Source: an uncultured Ruminococcus sp.
GTDB taxonomy: Bacteria > Bacillota > Clostridia > Oscillospirales > Ruminococcaceae
Direction of reading: 5' to 3'
DNA: 64,000 nucleotides
NCBI GenBank assembly: GCA_910576995.1
Contig: CAJTLC010000012.1
Location: 42,624 to 106,623, forward strand
Below the pieces are notes generated by a model. That model saw only the letters and a program-made list of their open reading frames with translations. It did not search any database and was not told where the DNA came from. Position 1 is the stretch's first letter; the number at the start of each line of letters is the position of its first letter. The translations under genes and the position numbers were made by a program. Positions 15,473-24,936 of this stretch are shown in pieces.

Positions 15473-17344
15473 ATGAATGAACACTTCACAATAGCTCTGG
15501 CAGGCTGCCCGAACGTTGGAAAATCGACGGTATTCAACGCGCTGACGGGCATGAAGCAGCATACGGGCAACTGGGCAGGAAAGACAGTCTCGTGCGCGGA
15601 GGGCTGCTTTAAATACGACGATAAGCAATTCACGCTTGCCGATATTCCCGGAATGTACTCCCTTTATGCCAATTCCGCCGAAGAAGCCGCCGCACGGGAT
15701 TTCATCTGCTCCGAAAATGCGGACGCCGCCATTGTCGTATGCGACGCTTCCTGTTTGGAACGGAATCTTTATCTTGCTCTTCAGATCATGGAGATAATTC
15801 CCCGCACGCTTGTATGCGTGAATCTTATTGACGAAGCCGAAAAAAAGGGTATTCATATAAACGGCGAAAAACTTCGGGAATTGCTGGGCGTGCCTGTCGT
15901 GCTTACGTCGGCGCGAAGCAAAGCAGGACTTGACGAGCTTTGCCGTGAACTTAATATCATGGTATCGTCAGAATCCCCTCCTGAACCGCTGAAAGTTGAA
16001 CTTCCCAAAGACATATGCGATGAGGATGAACGCCGCGAAACGCTTATTGACGCTTTATCACGAAAAGCCGCTGAAATTGCCGATGAAACCGTCGTCTGCG
16101 ATTCAAATGAACCCCATAAACGCGACAGAATTCTCGACCGATTATTCGTCAGCCCGAAGTCGGGAATTCCTATAATGCTGCTGCTGTTTGGTCTGGTCAT
16201 GTGGATAACTATCGTAGGCGCAAATTATCCATCCGAACTGCTCAGCCGCGGACTTTTCTCACTGGGCGATTTTTTGTCCGAATCGCTGCTTGATATCGGC
16301 GCGCCGCAATGGGTGGAAGGAATTCTGATCCAAGGCGTTTACAAAGTTTCGGCTTGGGTCATCTCGGTAATGCTGCCGCCGATGGCGATATTCTTTCCGC
16401 TGTTCACGCTTCTGGAAGATTTCGGCTATCTGCCGCGGCTTGCGTTCAATCTGGACAGATGCTTCAAATGCGCCGGAGCCTGCGGAAAACAAGCGATAAC
16501 CATGGCTATGGGACTTGGCTGCAACGCCTGCGGAGTTACGGGCTGCCGAATTATAGATTCGCCGCGTGAAAGACTGATAGCCATAATCACCAATAATTTT
16601 ATTCCGTGCAACGGCAGATTTCCCACAATAATTGCCATTATAGCCATGTTTTTCATTACCGTGGGCGGCGCGGCGGGAGGCATGATTTCCGCGGCAATAC
16701 TTCTTGCTGTCATTCTCGTCGGCGTACTGATAACGCTGCTGACGTCTTTTCTGCTGTCGAAAACCCTGCTTAAAGGTCACGCGGCATCATATACGCTGGA
16801 GCTTCCGCCGTATCGCGCGCCGCAGGTTGGAAAAGTACTTATCCGCTCGCTGCTGGACAGAACAATATTCGTACTGGCGCGAGCCTGTACAGCCGCAGTA
16901 CCATGCGGAATGCTTATCTGGCTGCTCGCAAATATCCACATAAACGGCGTAAGTATCTTATCAATGACGGCTGATTTTCTTGAACCCTTGGGCAATCTCA
17001 TGGGACTGGACGGCGTTATAATCATGGCTTTTTTACTGGGATTTCCTGCAAACGAAATTGTAATACCGATAATACTTATGACGTATCTTTCCCAGGGCAG
17101 TCTCATAGAAATAAGCGACAGAGCTGCGCTGTCGGAGATTCTCACGGCTCACGGCTGGACTCTGAAAACTGCCGTATGCATGGTGATCTTCACGCTTTTT
17201 CACTTTCCGTGCGCAACCACCTGCATGACAATACGCAAGGAAACGGGCAGTCTGAAATGGACGGCGGTAAGCTTTCTGCTGCCTACCCTGATCGGCGTTA
17301 TCCTTTGCATTTCCACAAACCTTATATTCAACATTTTTACTTAA
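15473..17344 (+). CDS. feoB: Ferrous iron transporter FeoB
   Basis: Inner-membrane Fe(II) importer with an N-terminal G domain. 623 residues, shorter than E. coli FeoB (773) and of the clostridial size. G domain motifs: G1 GCPNVGKST (about 11-19), G3 DIPGMYSL (about 58-65), G4 NLID (about 122-125), G5 SAR. Then a soluble helical spacer and about 8-10 membrane segments, with the gate sequences GLGCNACGVTGCR and NFIPCNGRFPT carrying conserved cysteines, and a second gate LANIHINGVS...GFPANEI. No feoA or feoC gene is adjacent. It follows the cellulase terminator; no convincing -35/-10 pair was found. Confidence 0.93.
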   Translation: MNEHFTIALAGCPNVGKSTVFNALTGMKQHTGNWAGKTVSCAEGCFKYDDKQFTLADIPGMYSLYANSAEEAAARDFICSENADAAIVVCDASCLERNLYLALQIMEIIPRTLVCVNLIDEAEKKGIHINGEKLRELLGVPVVLTSARSKAGLDELCRELNIMVSSESPPEPLKVELPKDICDEDERRETLIDALSRKAAEIADETVVCDSNEPHKRDRILDRLFVSPKSGIPIMLLLFGLVMWITIVGANYPSELLSRGLFSLGDFLSESLLDIGAPQWVEGILIQGVYKVSAWVISVMLPPMAIFFPLFTLLEDFGYLPRLAFNLDRCFKCAGACGKQAITMAMGLGCNACGVTGCRIIDSPRERLIAIITNNFIPCNGRFPTIIAIIAMFFITVGGAAGGMISAAILLAVILVGVLITLLTSFLLSKTLLKGHAASYTLELPPYRAPQVGKVLIRSLLDRTIFVLARACTAAVPCGMLIWLLANIHINGVSILSMTADFLEPLGNLMGLDGVIIMAFLLGFPANEIVIPIILMTYLSQGSLIEISDRAALSEILTAHGWTLKTAVCMVIFTLFHFPCATTCMTIRKETGSLKWTAVSFLLPTLIGVILCISTNLIFNIFT

Positions 17345-17351
17345 TATACAA

Positions 17352-17574
17352 AAATCTATTTTACTATGCTGCATTATGCAAGAGGACTTTGACTCTCTGT
17401 ATCTTTTGTATAGGGAATTGTCTTTATCGTCCCTGTTCAAATTACTTATGTACCCTTCGGGTGCATAAGTAATTTAATATTGGGATTCATAAGGGACAAT
17501 GTCCCTTATGCAGAGGGGGTTCGGGGGAGACAGAGTCTCCCCTGACATAATGCTGCACGAGTAAAAACAGATTT
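17352..17574 (-). repeat. Dispersed palindromic element, family A copy A3 (complete, reverse orientation)
   Basis: Ends AAATCTATTTTACTATGCTG (17352) and, reversed, AAATCTGTTTTTACTCGTGC (from 17574) are inverted repeats of about 27 nt. Hairpin 1 is GGGGAGAC/GTCTCCCC (17524-17542). Hairpin 2 is CATAAGGGACA/TGTCCCTTATG (17488-17510, 11 bp). Hairpin 3 is AAATTACTTATGTACCC with GGGTGCATAAGTAATTT (17439-17475, one G-T wobble), whose tip reads C-TTCG-G, the very stable RNA tetraloop. It fills the feoB to calcium ATPase gap. Confidence 0.85.
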
Positions 17575-17598
17575 CTGTACATATCAAGGAGTGATAAT

Positions 17599-20226
17599 AT
17601 GATTGGCATTACCGAAAAGGAAGCCGCCGAAAAACTGAAATCCGACGGCGCAAACGTTCTGGAAGACAAGAAAAAAATGAATCCTGCAAAAATTTTTATA
17701 GGGCAGTTCCGTGACGTCATGGTCATGATTCTTTTAGCTGCCACGGTAATATCCGTTCTCCTCGGCGAAGTAAGCGACGCCGTTTCGATAATTCTCATAG
17801 TCCTTCTTAACGCTGTTCTGGGCTTTATTCAGGAATACCGCACGGAACACACTCTCGAAGCCCTGCGTTCAATGGCTGCGCCGACGGCAAAATGCTACCG
17901 CGACGGCAAATTAAAAGAGATCGAAGCCGCCGGTCTTGTTGTTGACGATATAGTCGAAATAGAAGCGGGCGATCGAGTTCCTGCGGACTGCGTTCTTCTT
18001 AACGCTTACGGATTTTTCGCCGACGAATCCATACTTACCGGCGAATCCGAAGCCGCCGCAAAAAAGGTCGGACTTACAAACGATTCCGACAACAGCATAA
18101 ACAAGCCCAATATTATTTACTGCGGAACTTCAGCTACAAAAGGAAGCTGCCGCGCCAAAGTCATCGCAACGGGAAAGCGTACTCAAATGGGACGTATCTC
18201 CGAACTGCTTGCCGATATCGACAAGGAAATGACTCCCCTCCAGAAGCGTTTGGCGGAACTGGGCAAAATAGTCGCGATAATCTGCCTTATCGTATGCGTT
18301 GCAGTCTTTGTGGCAGGCGTTTTAAGAGGCGAAGAAGTTTTCTCCATGCTCATGACGGGAATTACCATTGCCATAGCGGCAATTCCGGAAGGACTTCCCG
18401 CTACAGTTACGATAGCTCTTGCATTGGCAGTAAATCGAATGCTGAAACAAAAAGCGCTGGTCAATAAGCTGCACAGCGTGGAAACTCTCGGCTGCACGTC
18501 AGTCATCTGCTCCGACAAAACAGGCACGATAACCGAAAATAAAATGACGGTTACGGAACTTTCAACTACGGACAACAGCTTTTATTTCAGCGGAATGGGC
18601 TATAAAATAAGCGGCGGAATCACGATGGGAAGCGAAAATATTGCCGTGAATCCCAAAAATGAAACTGCGCTTACCGAAACGCTGAAATGCGGAGTTATAT
18701 GCTCGACTGCAACCATTACCAGCGACGGCTTGACAAGCAGCAGAAGGCGCGGCTCGCTTTCGGGAAAGGGCGAATGGAACGTTACTGGCGACCCGACGGA
18801 AGTCGCACTGCTTATCGCCGCGGCAAAGGCTGGAATCACTTCCGAAAAGCTGAATATCAATAAACTGCGCGAATATCCATTCGACAGTGAAACGCGCTTC
18901 ATGGCAGTTTTCTGTTCTGAACGCTCCGAAAAGCGTATGTATTTCAAGGGCGCTGGAGAGGTTATCCTCCCCCGCTGTTCGCAATATATTGATGAAAAGG
19001 GTAGTCTTCGTCCCATAACTCCGACTATACGCAAGCAAATTTCCGAACGCGTTATCGAAATGTCCGACAAGGCTCTGCGAGTTCTTGCGCTTGCATACTG
19101 CGTTACCGAAAATTTCGACCCCGATCGCGGCGGTCTGATTTTTCTCGGAATAGCAGGTATGCTCGATCCTCCGCGCGATGAAGCTCGCACCGCCATAAGG
19201 AAATGTTCCGCCGCTTCCGTAAAAACCGTAATGATCACGGGAGATCACAAAAATACGGCGGTCGCAATTGCCAAAAAAGCGAGCTTGCTGAAAAACGGAA
19301 AAGCAATGACGGGCGCGGAACTGGATAAACTTACAGATCAGCAGCTTGACCGCTGTATCAATAATTACACGGTTTTCGCGCGCGTCGAGCCTGTTCATAA
19401 GCTGCGTATCGTCAGGAGTTTCAAACGCCGCGGCGAAATAGTTACCATGACTGGCGACGGCGTAAACGACGCTCCTGCTATCAAAGAAGCCGACGTCGGC
19501 GTGGCTATGGGCATCAGCGGCACGGACGTTACCAAGCAAGCAGCCGACGTCGTTCTGCTGGACGACAACCTCGCAACTCTCGTTGGCGCTGTCGAACAGG
19601 GACGCTGCGTTTACGCCAATATACGGAAATTCGTGCGCTATCTTCTTTCCTGCAACATCGGAGAAGTTCTCACCATGTTTCTGGGAATCCTCATGGGAAT
19701 GCCGATAGTGCTGCTTCCTGTGCAGATTTTGCTGGTTAATCTCGTTACGGACGGACTTCCTGCGATCGCTCTCGGACTTGAACCTCCCGAGGACGATATC
19801 ATGTCGCGGCCTCCGCGCAAATCAACGGAAGGATTTTTCGCAGGCGGATTAATGAGCAAGATCGTAATTCGTGGAATTTTCATCGGACTTTCAACTCTCG
19901 CTTCATTCACGGTCATAACTCACATGGGCGGAAGCGTTGCCGCCGCACGGACAGCCGCCTTGATAACTCTCGTAGTTTCGCAGCTTATCCATGTTTTCGA
20001 ATGCAAATCCGAAAGTCGTTCAATTTTCAGAATAAAGCTTTTCAGCAATGTCAAGCTTATCCTTGCTACAGCGGTTTCGGCAGCAGCCCTTGCTGCGGCT
20101 ATAAGGATTCCGCAGCTTCGCGAAGTATTTAAAACTGTTCCGCTTACTTCCCAGCAGTTTCTCGCCGCATTCGGTCTAAGCGCAGCCGTTCCGCTTATAA
20201 GCGGTATCTTCGGGAATAAGAAATGA
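17599..20226 (+). CDS. Cation-transporting P-type ATPase, type IIA (calcium pump)
   Basis: 875 residues, start behind AAGGAG. Pumps Ca2+ out of the cytoplasm at the cost of ATP. Order: cation ATPase N-terminal domain, TM1-2, actuator domain with LTGES (about 146-150), TM3-4 with the ion-binding PEGLP, phosphorylation site CSDKTGT, nucleotide domain with FKGAGE, hinge TGDGVNDAPAIKEADVG, then TM5-10. TM5 has CNIGEV (the SERCA Asn/Glu site I pair) and TM6 has NLVTDGLPA (Asn, Thr, Asp), which favours Ca2+ over K+, Na+ or heavy metals. A Mn2+ side activity cannot be excluded. Single-gene unit between two family A repeats. Confidence 0.92.
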   Translation: MIGITEKEAAEKLKSDGANVLEDKKKMNPAKIFIGQFRDVMVMILLAATVISVLLGEVSDAVSIILIVLLNAVLGFIQEYRTEHTLEALRSMAAPTAKCYRDGKLKEIEAAGLVVDDIVEIEAGDRVPADCVLLNAYGFFADESILTGESEAAAKKVGLTNDSDNSINKPNIIYCGTSATKGSCRAKVIATGKRTQMGRISELLADIDKEMTPLQKRLAELGKIVAIICLIVCVAVFVAGVLRGEEVFSMLMTGITIAIAAIPEGLPATVTIALALAVNRMLKQKALVNKLHSVETLGCTSVICSDKTGTITENKMTVTELSTTDNSFYFSGMGYKISGGITMGSENIAVNPKNETALTETLKCGVICSTATITSDGLTSSRRRGSLSGKGEWNVTGDPTEVALLIAAAKAGITSEKLNINKLREYPFDSETRFMAVFCSERSEKRMYFKGAGEVILPRCSQYIDEKGSLRPITPTIRKQISERVIEMSDKALRVLALAYCVTENFDPDRGGLIFLGIAGMLDPPRDEARTAIRKCSAASVKTVMITGDHKNTAVAIAKKASLLKNGKAMTGAELDKLTDQQLDRCINNYTVFARVEPVHKLRIVRSFKRRGEIVTMTGDGVNDAPAIKEADVGVAMGISGTDVTKQAADVVLLDDNLATLVGAVEQGRCVYANIRKFVRYLLSCNIGEVLTMFLGILMGMPIVLLPVQILLVNLVTDGLPAIALGLEPPEDDIMSRPPRKSTEGFFAGGLMSKIVIRGIFIGLSTLASFTVITHMGGSVAAARTAALITLVVSQLIHVFECKSESRSIFRIKLFSNVKLILATAVSAAALAAAIRIPQLREVFKTVPLTSQQFLAAFGLSAAVPLISGIFGNKK

Positions 20227-20425
20227 ATTTTTACTTGTGCGGGATTATGCAGGGGGACTCTGTCCCCCTGCATAATGGCACAGTCCCTTATGAATCCCAA
20301 TATTAAACTCATACCATACCCATAAATGGGTATGGTATGAGTTTGAGAGGGATGATAGGGATCGATTCTTAGACAGGGAATACAGGAAGATAGTCTTCTT
20401 GATAATAAAGCATAATAAAATTCAA
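20225..20425 (+). repeat. Dispersed palindromic element, family A copy A4 (complete)
   Basis: Starts at the stop codon of the calcium pump gene (GAATTTTTACTTGTGCGGGA) and ends near ATTATTATGC...AAAATTCAATTTTA. Hairpin 1 is GGGGGAC/GTCCCCC (about 20252-20268). Hairpin 2 is degraded on its left arm (CATAATGGCA against GTCCCTTATG). Hairpin 3 is 19 bp perfect, AAACTCATACCATACCCAT (20305-20323) with 20326-20344, a stem sequence unlike those of A2 and A3. The conserved flank GAATCCCAATATTAAA is present. It sits between two convergent genes. Confidence 0.85.
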
Positions 20426-20432
20426 TTTTATT

Positions 20433-21281
20433 TCAAAACAATCCCCTTACGTCGTCGAATGTCAGCGTAGGCTGCAAAGCAAGATTGATTCCGAACGCTA
20501 TCAGTTGGGCGGCGCGCTCGGTAAGGCGGTCGATGTCGCGCGGCGTTACCATCATATTGGGCGTATCGTCATCCACGTCGATATCGGCAAGACTGCGCAC
20601 TATAGTATGCATATCGACTACGGTCGGAACTCCTACGGCTATGACGGGGATGCCCAAAGTTGCCGCAGAAAGTTCCTTACGCGCGTTTGCAACTCCGCTG
20701 CCGGGAGAAATTCCACTGTCGCTTATCTGTATCGTCGTACCAAGACGGCTGATATCGGAACAGGCAAGCGCGTCCACGGCAATTACTGCGGCAGGCTTTA
20801 TCTCGCGGCATAATGCGCCTATCAGCTCGGCGGTCTCGATCCCCGTCTGCCCGAGAACTCCCCCGGCAAGACTGCTGACAGGACGAAGAGAGGTCAGAAA
20901 CGCCTCATCATCATCTTCGATCTCGCTTCTTAAATGACGAGTCGCAAGAATTTTTTCCGCAGCCTGCGGACCTATCGCGTCTGGTGTTATATCGCGGTTT
21001 CCCAGTCCTGCAACAAAAATTTCACCATCAGGGATAAGCCTCCGTATCTCATCTGACAATTCCAAAGCCATATCTTCGTAAATATCGGAAAATCGGCTTA
21101 AACTGCCGCCCTCCAGCGTGATATACTTCCCCTTTCCCTTTCCCATCGATCTTTTGTGATCGTCGCTGTCAATTATGATCTCCGTTATTTCAAAAGCCTT
21201 TCCGCGTTTGCTCATATGAACTCCCAAAGGCAGTTTTTCAGCGGTTATATGCTCTACCGCAAGGTCTGATCTGAATTGCAT
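20433..21281 (-). CDS. gpr: GPR endopeptidase (germination protease)
   Basis: Spore-specific aspartic-type protease that degrades small acid-soluble spore proteins at germination. 282 residues. Family hallmarks: N-terminal FRSDLAVE, VAGLGNRDITPDAIGPQ (about residues 90-106), ALACSDISRLGTTIQISDSGISPGSGV (positions about 170-197), and GIPVIAVGVPTVVD. Start behind AAAGGAGGAG. Its presence, together with yabP and yabQ, argues that the organism can form, or descends from formers of, endospores. Transcribed away from rpsT; sigma-G control is known for the family but no such promoter was identified here. Confidence 0.94.
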   Translation of the reverse strand: MQFRSDLAVEHITAEKLPLGVHMSKRGKAFEITEIIIDSDDHKRSMGKGKGKYITLEGGSLSRFSDIYEDMALELSDEIRRLIPDGEIFVAGLGNRDITPDAIGPQAAEKILATRHLRSEIEDDDEAFLTSLRPVSSLAGGVLGQTGIETAELIGALCREIKPAAVIAVDALACSDISRLGTTIQISDSGISPGSGVANARKELSAATLGIPVIAVGVPTVVDMHTIVRSLADIDVDDDTPNMMVTPRDIDRLTERAAQLIAFGINLALQPTLTFDDVRGLF

Positions 21282-21350
21282 ATTCTCCTCCTTTGTATAT
21301 ATTGCTGTATTTCAGCACTAAAAATTTGTTGCATTTTTTTAATTTGCCTA

Positions 21351-21379
21351 TTGCATTTTATGAAAAAAAATGGTATAAT
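21351..21379 (+). promoter_or_regulatory. Promoter of rpsT, with a structured leader
   Basis: TTGCAT (21351-21356), 17-nt spacer, TATAAT (21374-21379). The leader of about 110 nt to the ATG contains two small hairpins, GGTAC/GTACC near 21421-21438 and AGGGAT/ATCCCT near 21459-21472, where S20 autoregulation could act. No named leader motif was recognised. Confidence 0.75.
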
Positions 21380-21496
21380 TATTATTGTCTCAGTAGGGCG
21401 GCTGTGCGTTGCAGTCGTCGGGTACGTTTCGATGTACCTTATTATCTGTAAAATTTCAGGGATTATCCCTGTTTGCACAATCGGGAGGTGTAAAAA

Positions 21497-21757
21497 ATGC
21501 CAAATATTAAATCTGCAAAGAAGAGAGTTAAGGTTAACGCAACCAAGGCTGCTGCAAATAAGTCCAGAAGAACAAACCTCAAGACTGTTCTCAAGAAGGC
21601 TGACGTTGCCTGCACAACAGGCGCTGCCGATAAGGTTGAAGCAGTAAGACTTGCTATCAAGAAAGTTGATCAGGCTTGCGCAAAGGGTCTTATGCACAAG
21701 AATAAGGCTGCAAGAAAGAAGGCTCAGCTTTCTAAGAAGCTCAATGCTGCTCAGTAA
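21497..21757 (+). CDS. rpsT: 30S ribosomal protein S20
   Basis: 86 residues, very basic, all-helical 16S rRNA binder of the small subunit. MPNIKSAKKRVKVN at the start and HKNKAARKKAQLSKKLN near the end are typical. The ribosome site GGGAGGTG is strong. Codon use is biased toward AAG, GCT and CTC as in a highly expressed gene. Own promoter, hairpin leader and terminator, divergent from gpr. Confidence 0.97.
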   Translation: MPNIKSAKKRVKVNATKAAANKSRRTNLKTVLKKADVACTTGAADKVEAVRLAIKKVDQACAKGLMHKNKAARKKAQLSKKLNAAQ

Positions 21758-21772
21758 TTAAAGTTTAAATAG

Positions 21773-21808
21773 AAATCCCCGAAAGCTTGCGTGTTTCGGG
21801 GATTTTTT
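21773..21808 (+). terminator. Rho-independent terminator of rpsT
   Basis: AAATCCCCGAAA (21773-21784) pairs with TTTCGGGGATTT, followed by TTTTTG. It starts 16 nt after the rpsT stop. Confidence 0.9.
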
Positions 21809-21829
21809 GTTATGATATCCAAAATAAAA

Positions 21830-21868
21830 AAGCCAAATGCCTCCCGATTTTACGAGAGGCATTTTTAA
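21830..21868 (-). terminator. Terminator of cellulase gene 2
   Basis: On the minus strand AATGCCTC and GAGGCATT form an 8-bp stem around about 11 nt, followed by TGGCTTTTTTATTTT. It lies 15 nt past the stop of the dockerin gene. Confidence 0.75.
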
Positions 21869-21882
21869 TCAGACCTGTTCTA

Positions 21883-23721
21883 TTATTCCTTTATAGGCAG
21901 ATCAGAAGCTTTATAAATTCCCGCATCAACCTGCTGAATAGTAAGCGCGTCAGTACCCGTAACGCCGTCGTTGTTTCCGATTACATCGGCGTTGATAAGT
22001 CCCTGTGCAGACAGCGAATACTCGTCCTTGTTTGTGAGAAACTGGAGAATAAGCGTAGCGTCGGCAATCTCAACCTTGCCATCGCAGTTAGCGTCTCCGT
22101 AAAGCGTATCGGAAGCCGCAGTTGTTGAACTTTCCGTAGTCTGTTTTTCAGGAGCGGTGGTATTAGACGGCGCTTTAGTAGTTACGGGAGGTTTCGGGTC
22201 TGAGCCTTTCGTTCCGCCGTCGATATTGCTGCCCTCGCTTGCAGCGTACTTGTCGTAAAATTCATTAAGAGAAATTCCCGTATTATTTACGCCAAGCGGC
22301 TTCTGATGATCGAGACCGATAAACTTGCCGCTCTCCTGAGTCTGCCACAACGATTCCTCGAACATACCGTATTTTACTTCGTCCCATTCATAGAAATCAT
22401 AGCCGAGAAGACCAGCCGTATCTCCCGAATTCGGATTTAAGCACCAGAAAGTATGATTGATGTGATTTTTGATCATATAATCGCGGAGAAGTTCCATCCA
22501 CTTCTGATTCTTCGTACCGTCCATGTGACCGCCCCATTCGCCGATAAGCAGCGGCGCGATCTCCTGATCGCCTATAAACGCCCACGTGTCGTACCAGTAA
22601 TCGTCAAGCAAAGTCTGCTCCGTAAAATCCTTATCGAACCATGTCTGGGCATAAACCGACGGACCGTAGTCATGCGGCGAATAAACTATCTGACTTGTAC
22701 CGCTTTTGGGCGTGATCGGAAAATCCTTTACGCCGCGGAGATTTCCGCCCCACCATGCTCCGTACCATGGCGATTTATCCGCAGGGGCCTGCCATATATC
22801 GGGCGTATCGTACGTATAGCCCTGATCGGTCTTGGGATACTGCTCAACGCCCTCGATGAAGATAAGCGCATGAGGGTTGACCTCAAGAATAGCGTCGGCG
22901 CAATTCGTAGCGGCGCGCGCCCAGTTATTCTCGGCGTCGGAATCGTCCCAGCGCGCCATATTTTCAGGACATGTCGTGCCTGAATATTCGCGCTTTCCAT
23001 GAGGCTCGTTTTTCAGATCGAAACCGAGCATGGTGTCGTCGTTTTTATATTTATCCGCAAGCCAAACAAGGCTGTCCTGCCAGACCTGAGTAGTAACGCC
23101 TGCCTTGCCGTACCAAAGCGGATAGTCGTGTCCCGAATTATTAGCGTCCGGGCTGTGGATATCGATAAACGCCTTTATTCCGTACTGTTTGCATTTTGCA
23201 AGAATAACGTCGAAAATATCCTCGCTGTTTTTAAGAGTTTTTCCGTCGGCTTCAGCAAGATCCTTGTTGATATTTCCATATGCGCCGGCAGGAGTAACCG
23301 TACCGTCCTCGCCGACTTCATCAACAGGCGGCTGATACGAAGCCTGAACGGAACTTACTTCATTCGGAGTGCCTTCCATCCATGAAACGATCAATTCCGT
23401 CGAAATAGGAAAGCGTATAACGTTTATACCGCGGTCTGCAACGTTGGATAAAAACTTATCAACATCAGCCGCATAAAGTCCGTGAGGCGCATTTTCCGAA
23501 CAGTTCATGCCGAACCAGTTAGCGCCCGTAAGCCATACTTCATTGCCATTCATGTCATAAAGGCGACTGCCCTCCGCGTGAAGCCAGTCGTCATTGGTGT
23601 CGTCAGCCGCATAAGCCGTATCTGCGGGTTTCTCTTCAACTTCAGGAGCTATCGTTCCCATAGTCGAAACAGCGATAAGAGCAGCGCAGAATGCAGCTAC
23701 AGATTTAATAGTTTTCTTCAT
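21883..23721 (-). CDS. Secreted GH5 cellulase with a Thr/Ser linker and dockerin
   Basis: 612 residues from the ATG behind GAGGGG; thirteen upstream codons are open but not needed. Signal peptide about 1-38 (ending ADTAYA). GH5 catalytic domain about 45-480: LHAEGSRLYDMNGNEVWLTG, NWFGMN, acid/base Glu239 in FDLKNEPHG, and nucleophile Glu395 in LLIGEWGGH. The insert-rich barrel resembles clostridial GH5_1-type endoglucanases. A linker rich in Thr, Ser and Pro (about 500-545) leads to a dockerin whose first repeat is, from YGDANCDGK through NKDEYSL, identical in protein sequence to that of the first cellulase, although the codons differ. Both enzymes should therefore bind the same cohesin type. 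Confidence 0.92.
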   Translation of the reverse strand: MKKTIKSVAAFCAALIAVSTMGTIAPEVEEKPADTAYAADDTNDDWLHAEGSRLYDMNGNEVWLTGANWFGMNCSENAPHGLYAADVDKFLSNVADRGINVIRFPISTELIVSWMEGTPNEVSSVQASYQPPVDEVGEDGTVTPAGAYGNINKDLAEADGKTLKNSEDIFDVILAKCKQYGIKAFIDIHSPDANNSGHDYPLWYGKAGVTTQVWQDSLVWLADKYKNDDTMLGFDLKNEPHGKREYSGTTCPENMARWDDSDAENNWARAATNCADAILEVNPHALIFIEGVEQYPKTDQGYTYDTPDIWQAPADKSPWYGAWWGGNLRGVKDFPITPKSGTSQIVYSPHDYGPSVYAQTWFDKDFTEQTLLDDYWYDTWAFIGDQEIAPLLIGEWGGHMDGTKNQKWMELLRDYMIKNHINHTFWCLNPNSGDTAGLLGYDFYEWDEVKYGMFEESLWQTQESGKFIGLDHQKPLGVNNTGISLNEFYDKYAASEGSNIDGGTKGSDPKPPVTTKAPSNTTAPEKQTTESSTTAASDTLYGDANCDGKVEIADATLILQFLTNKDEYSLSAQGLINADVIGNNDGVTGTDALTIQQVDAGIYKASDLPIKE

Positions 23722-23771
23722 AAACATTTCCCCTCTCATGTGCCGAATTATAATAGACATATTCTAATTAT

Positions 23772-23800
23772 ATATTAACAGATTAAAGAAATTTTGTCAA
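23772..23800 (-). promoter_or_regulatory. Promoter of cellulase gene 2
   Basis: Minus strand TTGACA (23800-23795), 17-nt spacer, TAATAT (23777-23772), about 50 nt before the start codon. It lies in the gap after the VanY-like gene, so the cellulase can be expressed alone. Confidence 0.7.
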
Positions 23801-23832
23801 TAGATTCAAGGAATATTTCATGCAAATCAAAT

Positions 23833-24936
23833 TCATTGCGCTATAGTAGTGGTTGTTTCCGTAGATTCAGTAGTTTCGGCAGCAGTTGTGGTGAGCGAAG
23901 GATTTTCATCGCCGAAAGCAACAGGCTCGTCCTTGTGAACGGTCACTATGAATCCGTCAACGTTATTTCCCGAAATATCGTATCTGTACCCCGACGGAAC
24001 AGCCACGTTCGTAATCTCGGAAGAGTCATCGGAGGGATAGAAATACACTTCATAATTTGCGCCGCTGCCGTCGGAAAATTCGAGATGCTCGCCCGAATAG
24101 GAATAGCTTTCACGGAGGAGGTCAACATATTCTTCGAGGCATAAATTCTTTTCGCTCATGTATCCAGCATGAGGAATTCCTACATAGCGGAAATGCCACG
24201 GCTCATAGCGGAACTCCGTAATATCCTCCTTATCCTTTGGATAACGAACTATAAATCCATATTTATAGCTGTTTTCGTTTATCCATGCAAAATCTCCGGT
24301 ACCCTGATAATCAAGATTTACAGTTTCGCTGAAATCAAACGCATAGCCTGTTTCATGCTCGCTGTATCCGGGTTTCGCAACTATGGGAGCGTCGCCGTCG
24401 CCTGACGTAGAAGCCGTAAACTCGTCATAAAGCTGCTTCTGAAAATCATTGGTACGGTACGAACCGTAAATTATAAGCGTATCGTTATTATACAGATCGT
24501 AAAAATCGTCTATCATAGTTGCCATAGGCTCGTAAACCGGCCGCAGTATCATATAGGTATTGTCAACAGCTGTGAAGTGGGTACGTTCGGTTTCGGCATT
24601 CATTTCCAGAACGCTGACCAGATCTTCGTCACCGTCGCTGAAATATTCATAGTCGTTATTGACAAGAATAAGATCGCCCTTGAATTTATCACGCGTCGGA
24701 AATTCCTTCGTAACAAAAATAATTTTATTCGGATCCTGCTCCACTGTTGTATCGGGAATTTCGACGGTATTCGAGGATTCCGTATCGACGTACTGCGATT
24801 TCTTAATGCTTTTCGAATTATCGACGCCGCTTTTTATGAGTATTCCTGCCGTTGCCAGAATCACCACGGCAACAGTGAGTTCCGTTATGGTTTTCGCCCT
24901 GTTGATGCTTTTTTGTTTACTTATTTTCTTAGGCAT
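23833..24936 (-). CDS. Membrane-anchored D-alanyl-D-alanine carboxypeptidase, VanY/M15B type
   Basis: 367 residues from the ATG behind AAGGAG. An N-terminal basic stretch and one membrane helix (ELTVAVVILATAGILIKSG, about 17-35) anchor it; the rest is extracytoplasmic. The M15B peptidase domain (about 150-285) shows GSYRTNDFQKQLYDE, the zinc/catalytic segment SEHETGYAFDFS (His, Asp) and EPWHFRYVG (Glu, His). It trims the terminal D-Ala from peptidoglycan stem peptides. The C-terminal tail ends in a Thr-rich stretch. No vancomycin-resistance neighbours are present, so this is a housekeeping wall enzyme. Confidence 0.9.
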   Translation of the reverse strand: MPKKISKQKSINRAKTITELTVAVVILATAGILIKSGVDNSKSIKKSQYVDTESSNTVEIPDTTVEQDPNKIIFVTKEFPTRDKFKGDLILVNNDYEYFSDGDEDLVSVLEMNAETERTHFTAVDNTYMILRPVYEPMATMIDDFYDLYNNDTLIIYGSYRTNDFQKQLYDEFTASTSGDGDAPIVAKPGYSEHETGYAFDFSETVNLDYQGTGDFAWINENSYKYGFIVRYPKDKEDITEFRYEPWHFRYVGIPHAGYMSEKNLCLEEYVDLLRESYSYSGEHLEFSDGSGANYEVYFYPSDDSSEITNVAVPSGYRYDISGNNVDGFIVTVHKDEPVAFGDENPSLTTTAAETTESTETTTTIAQ

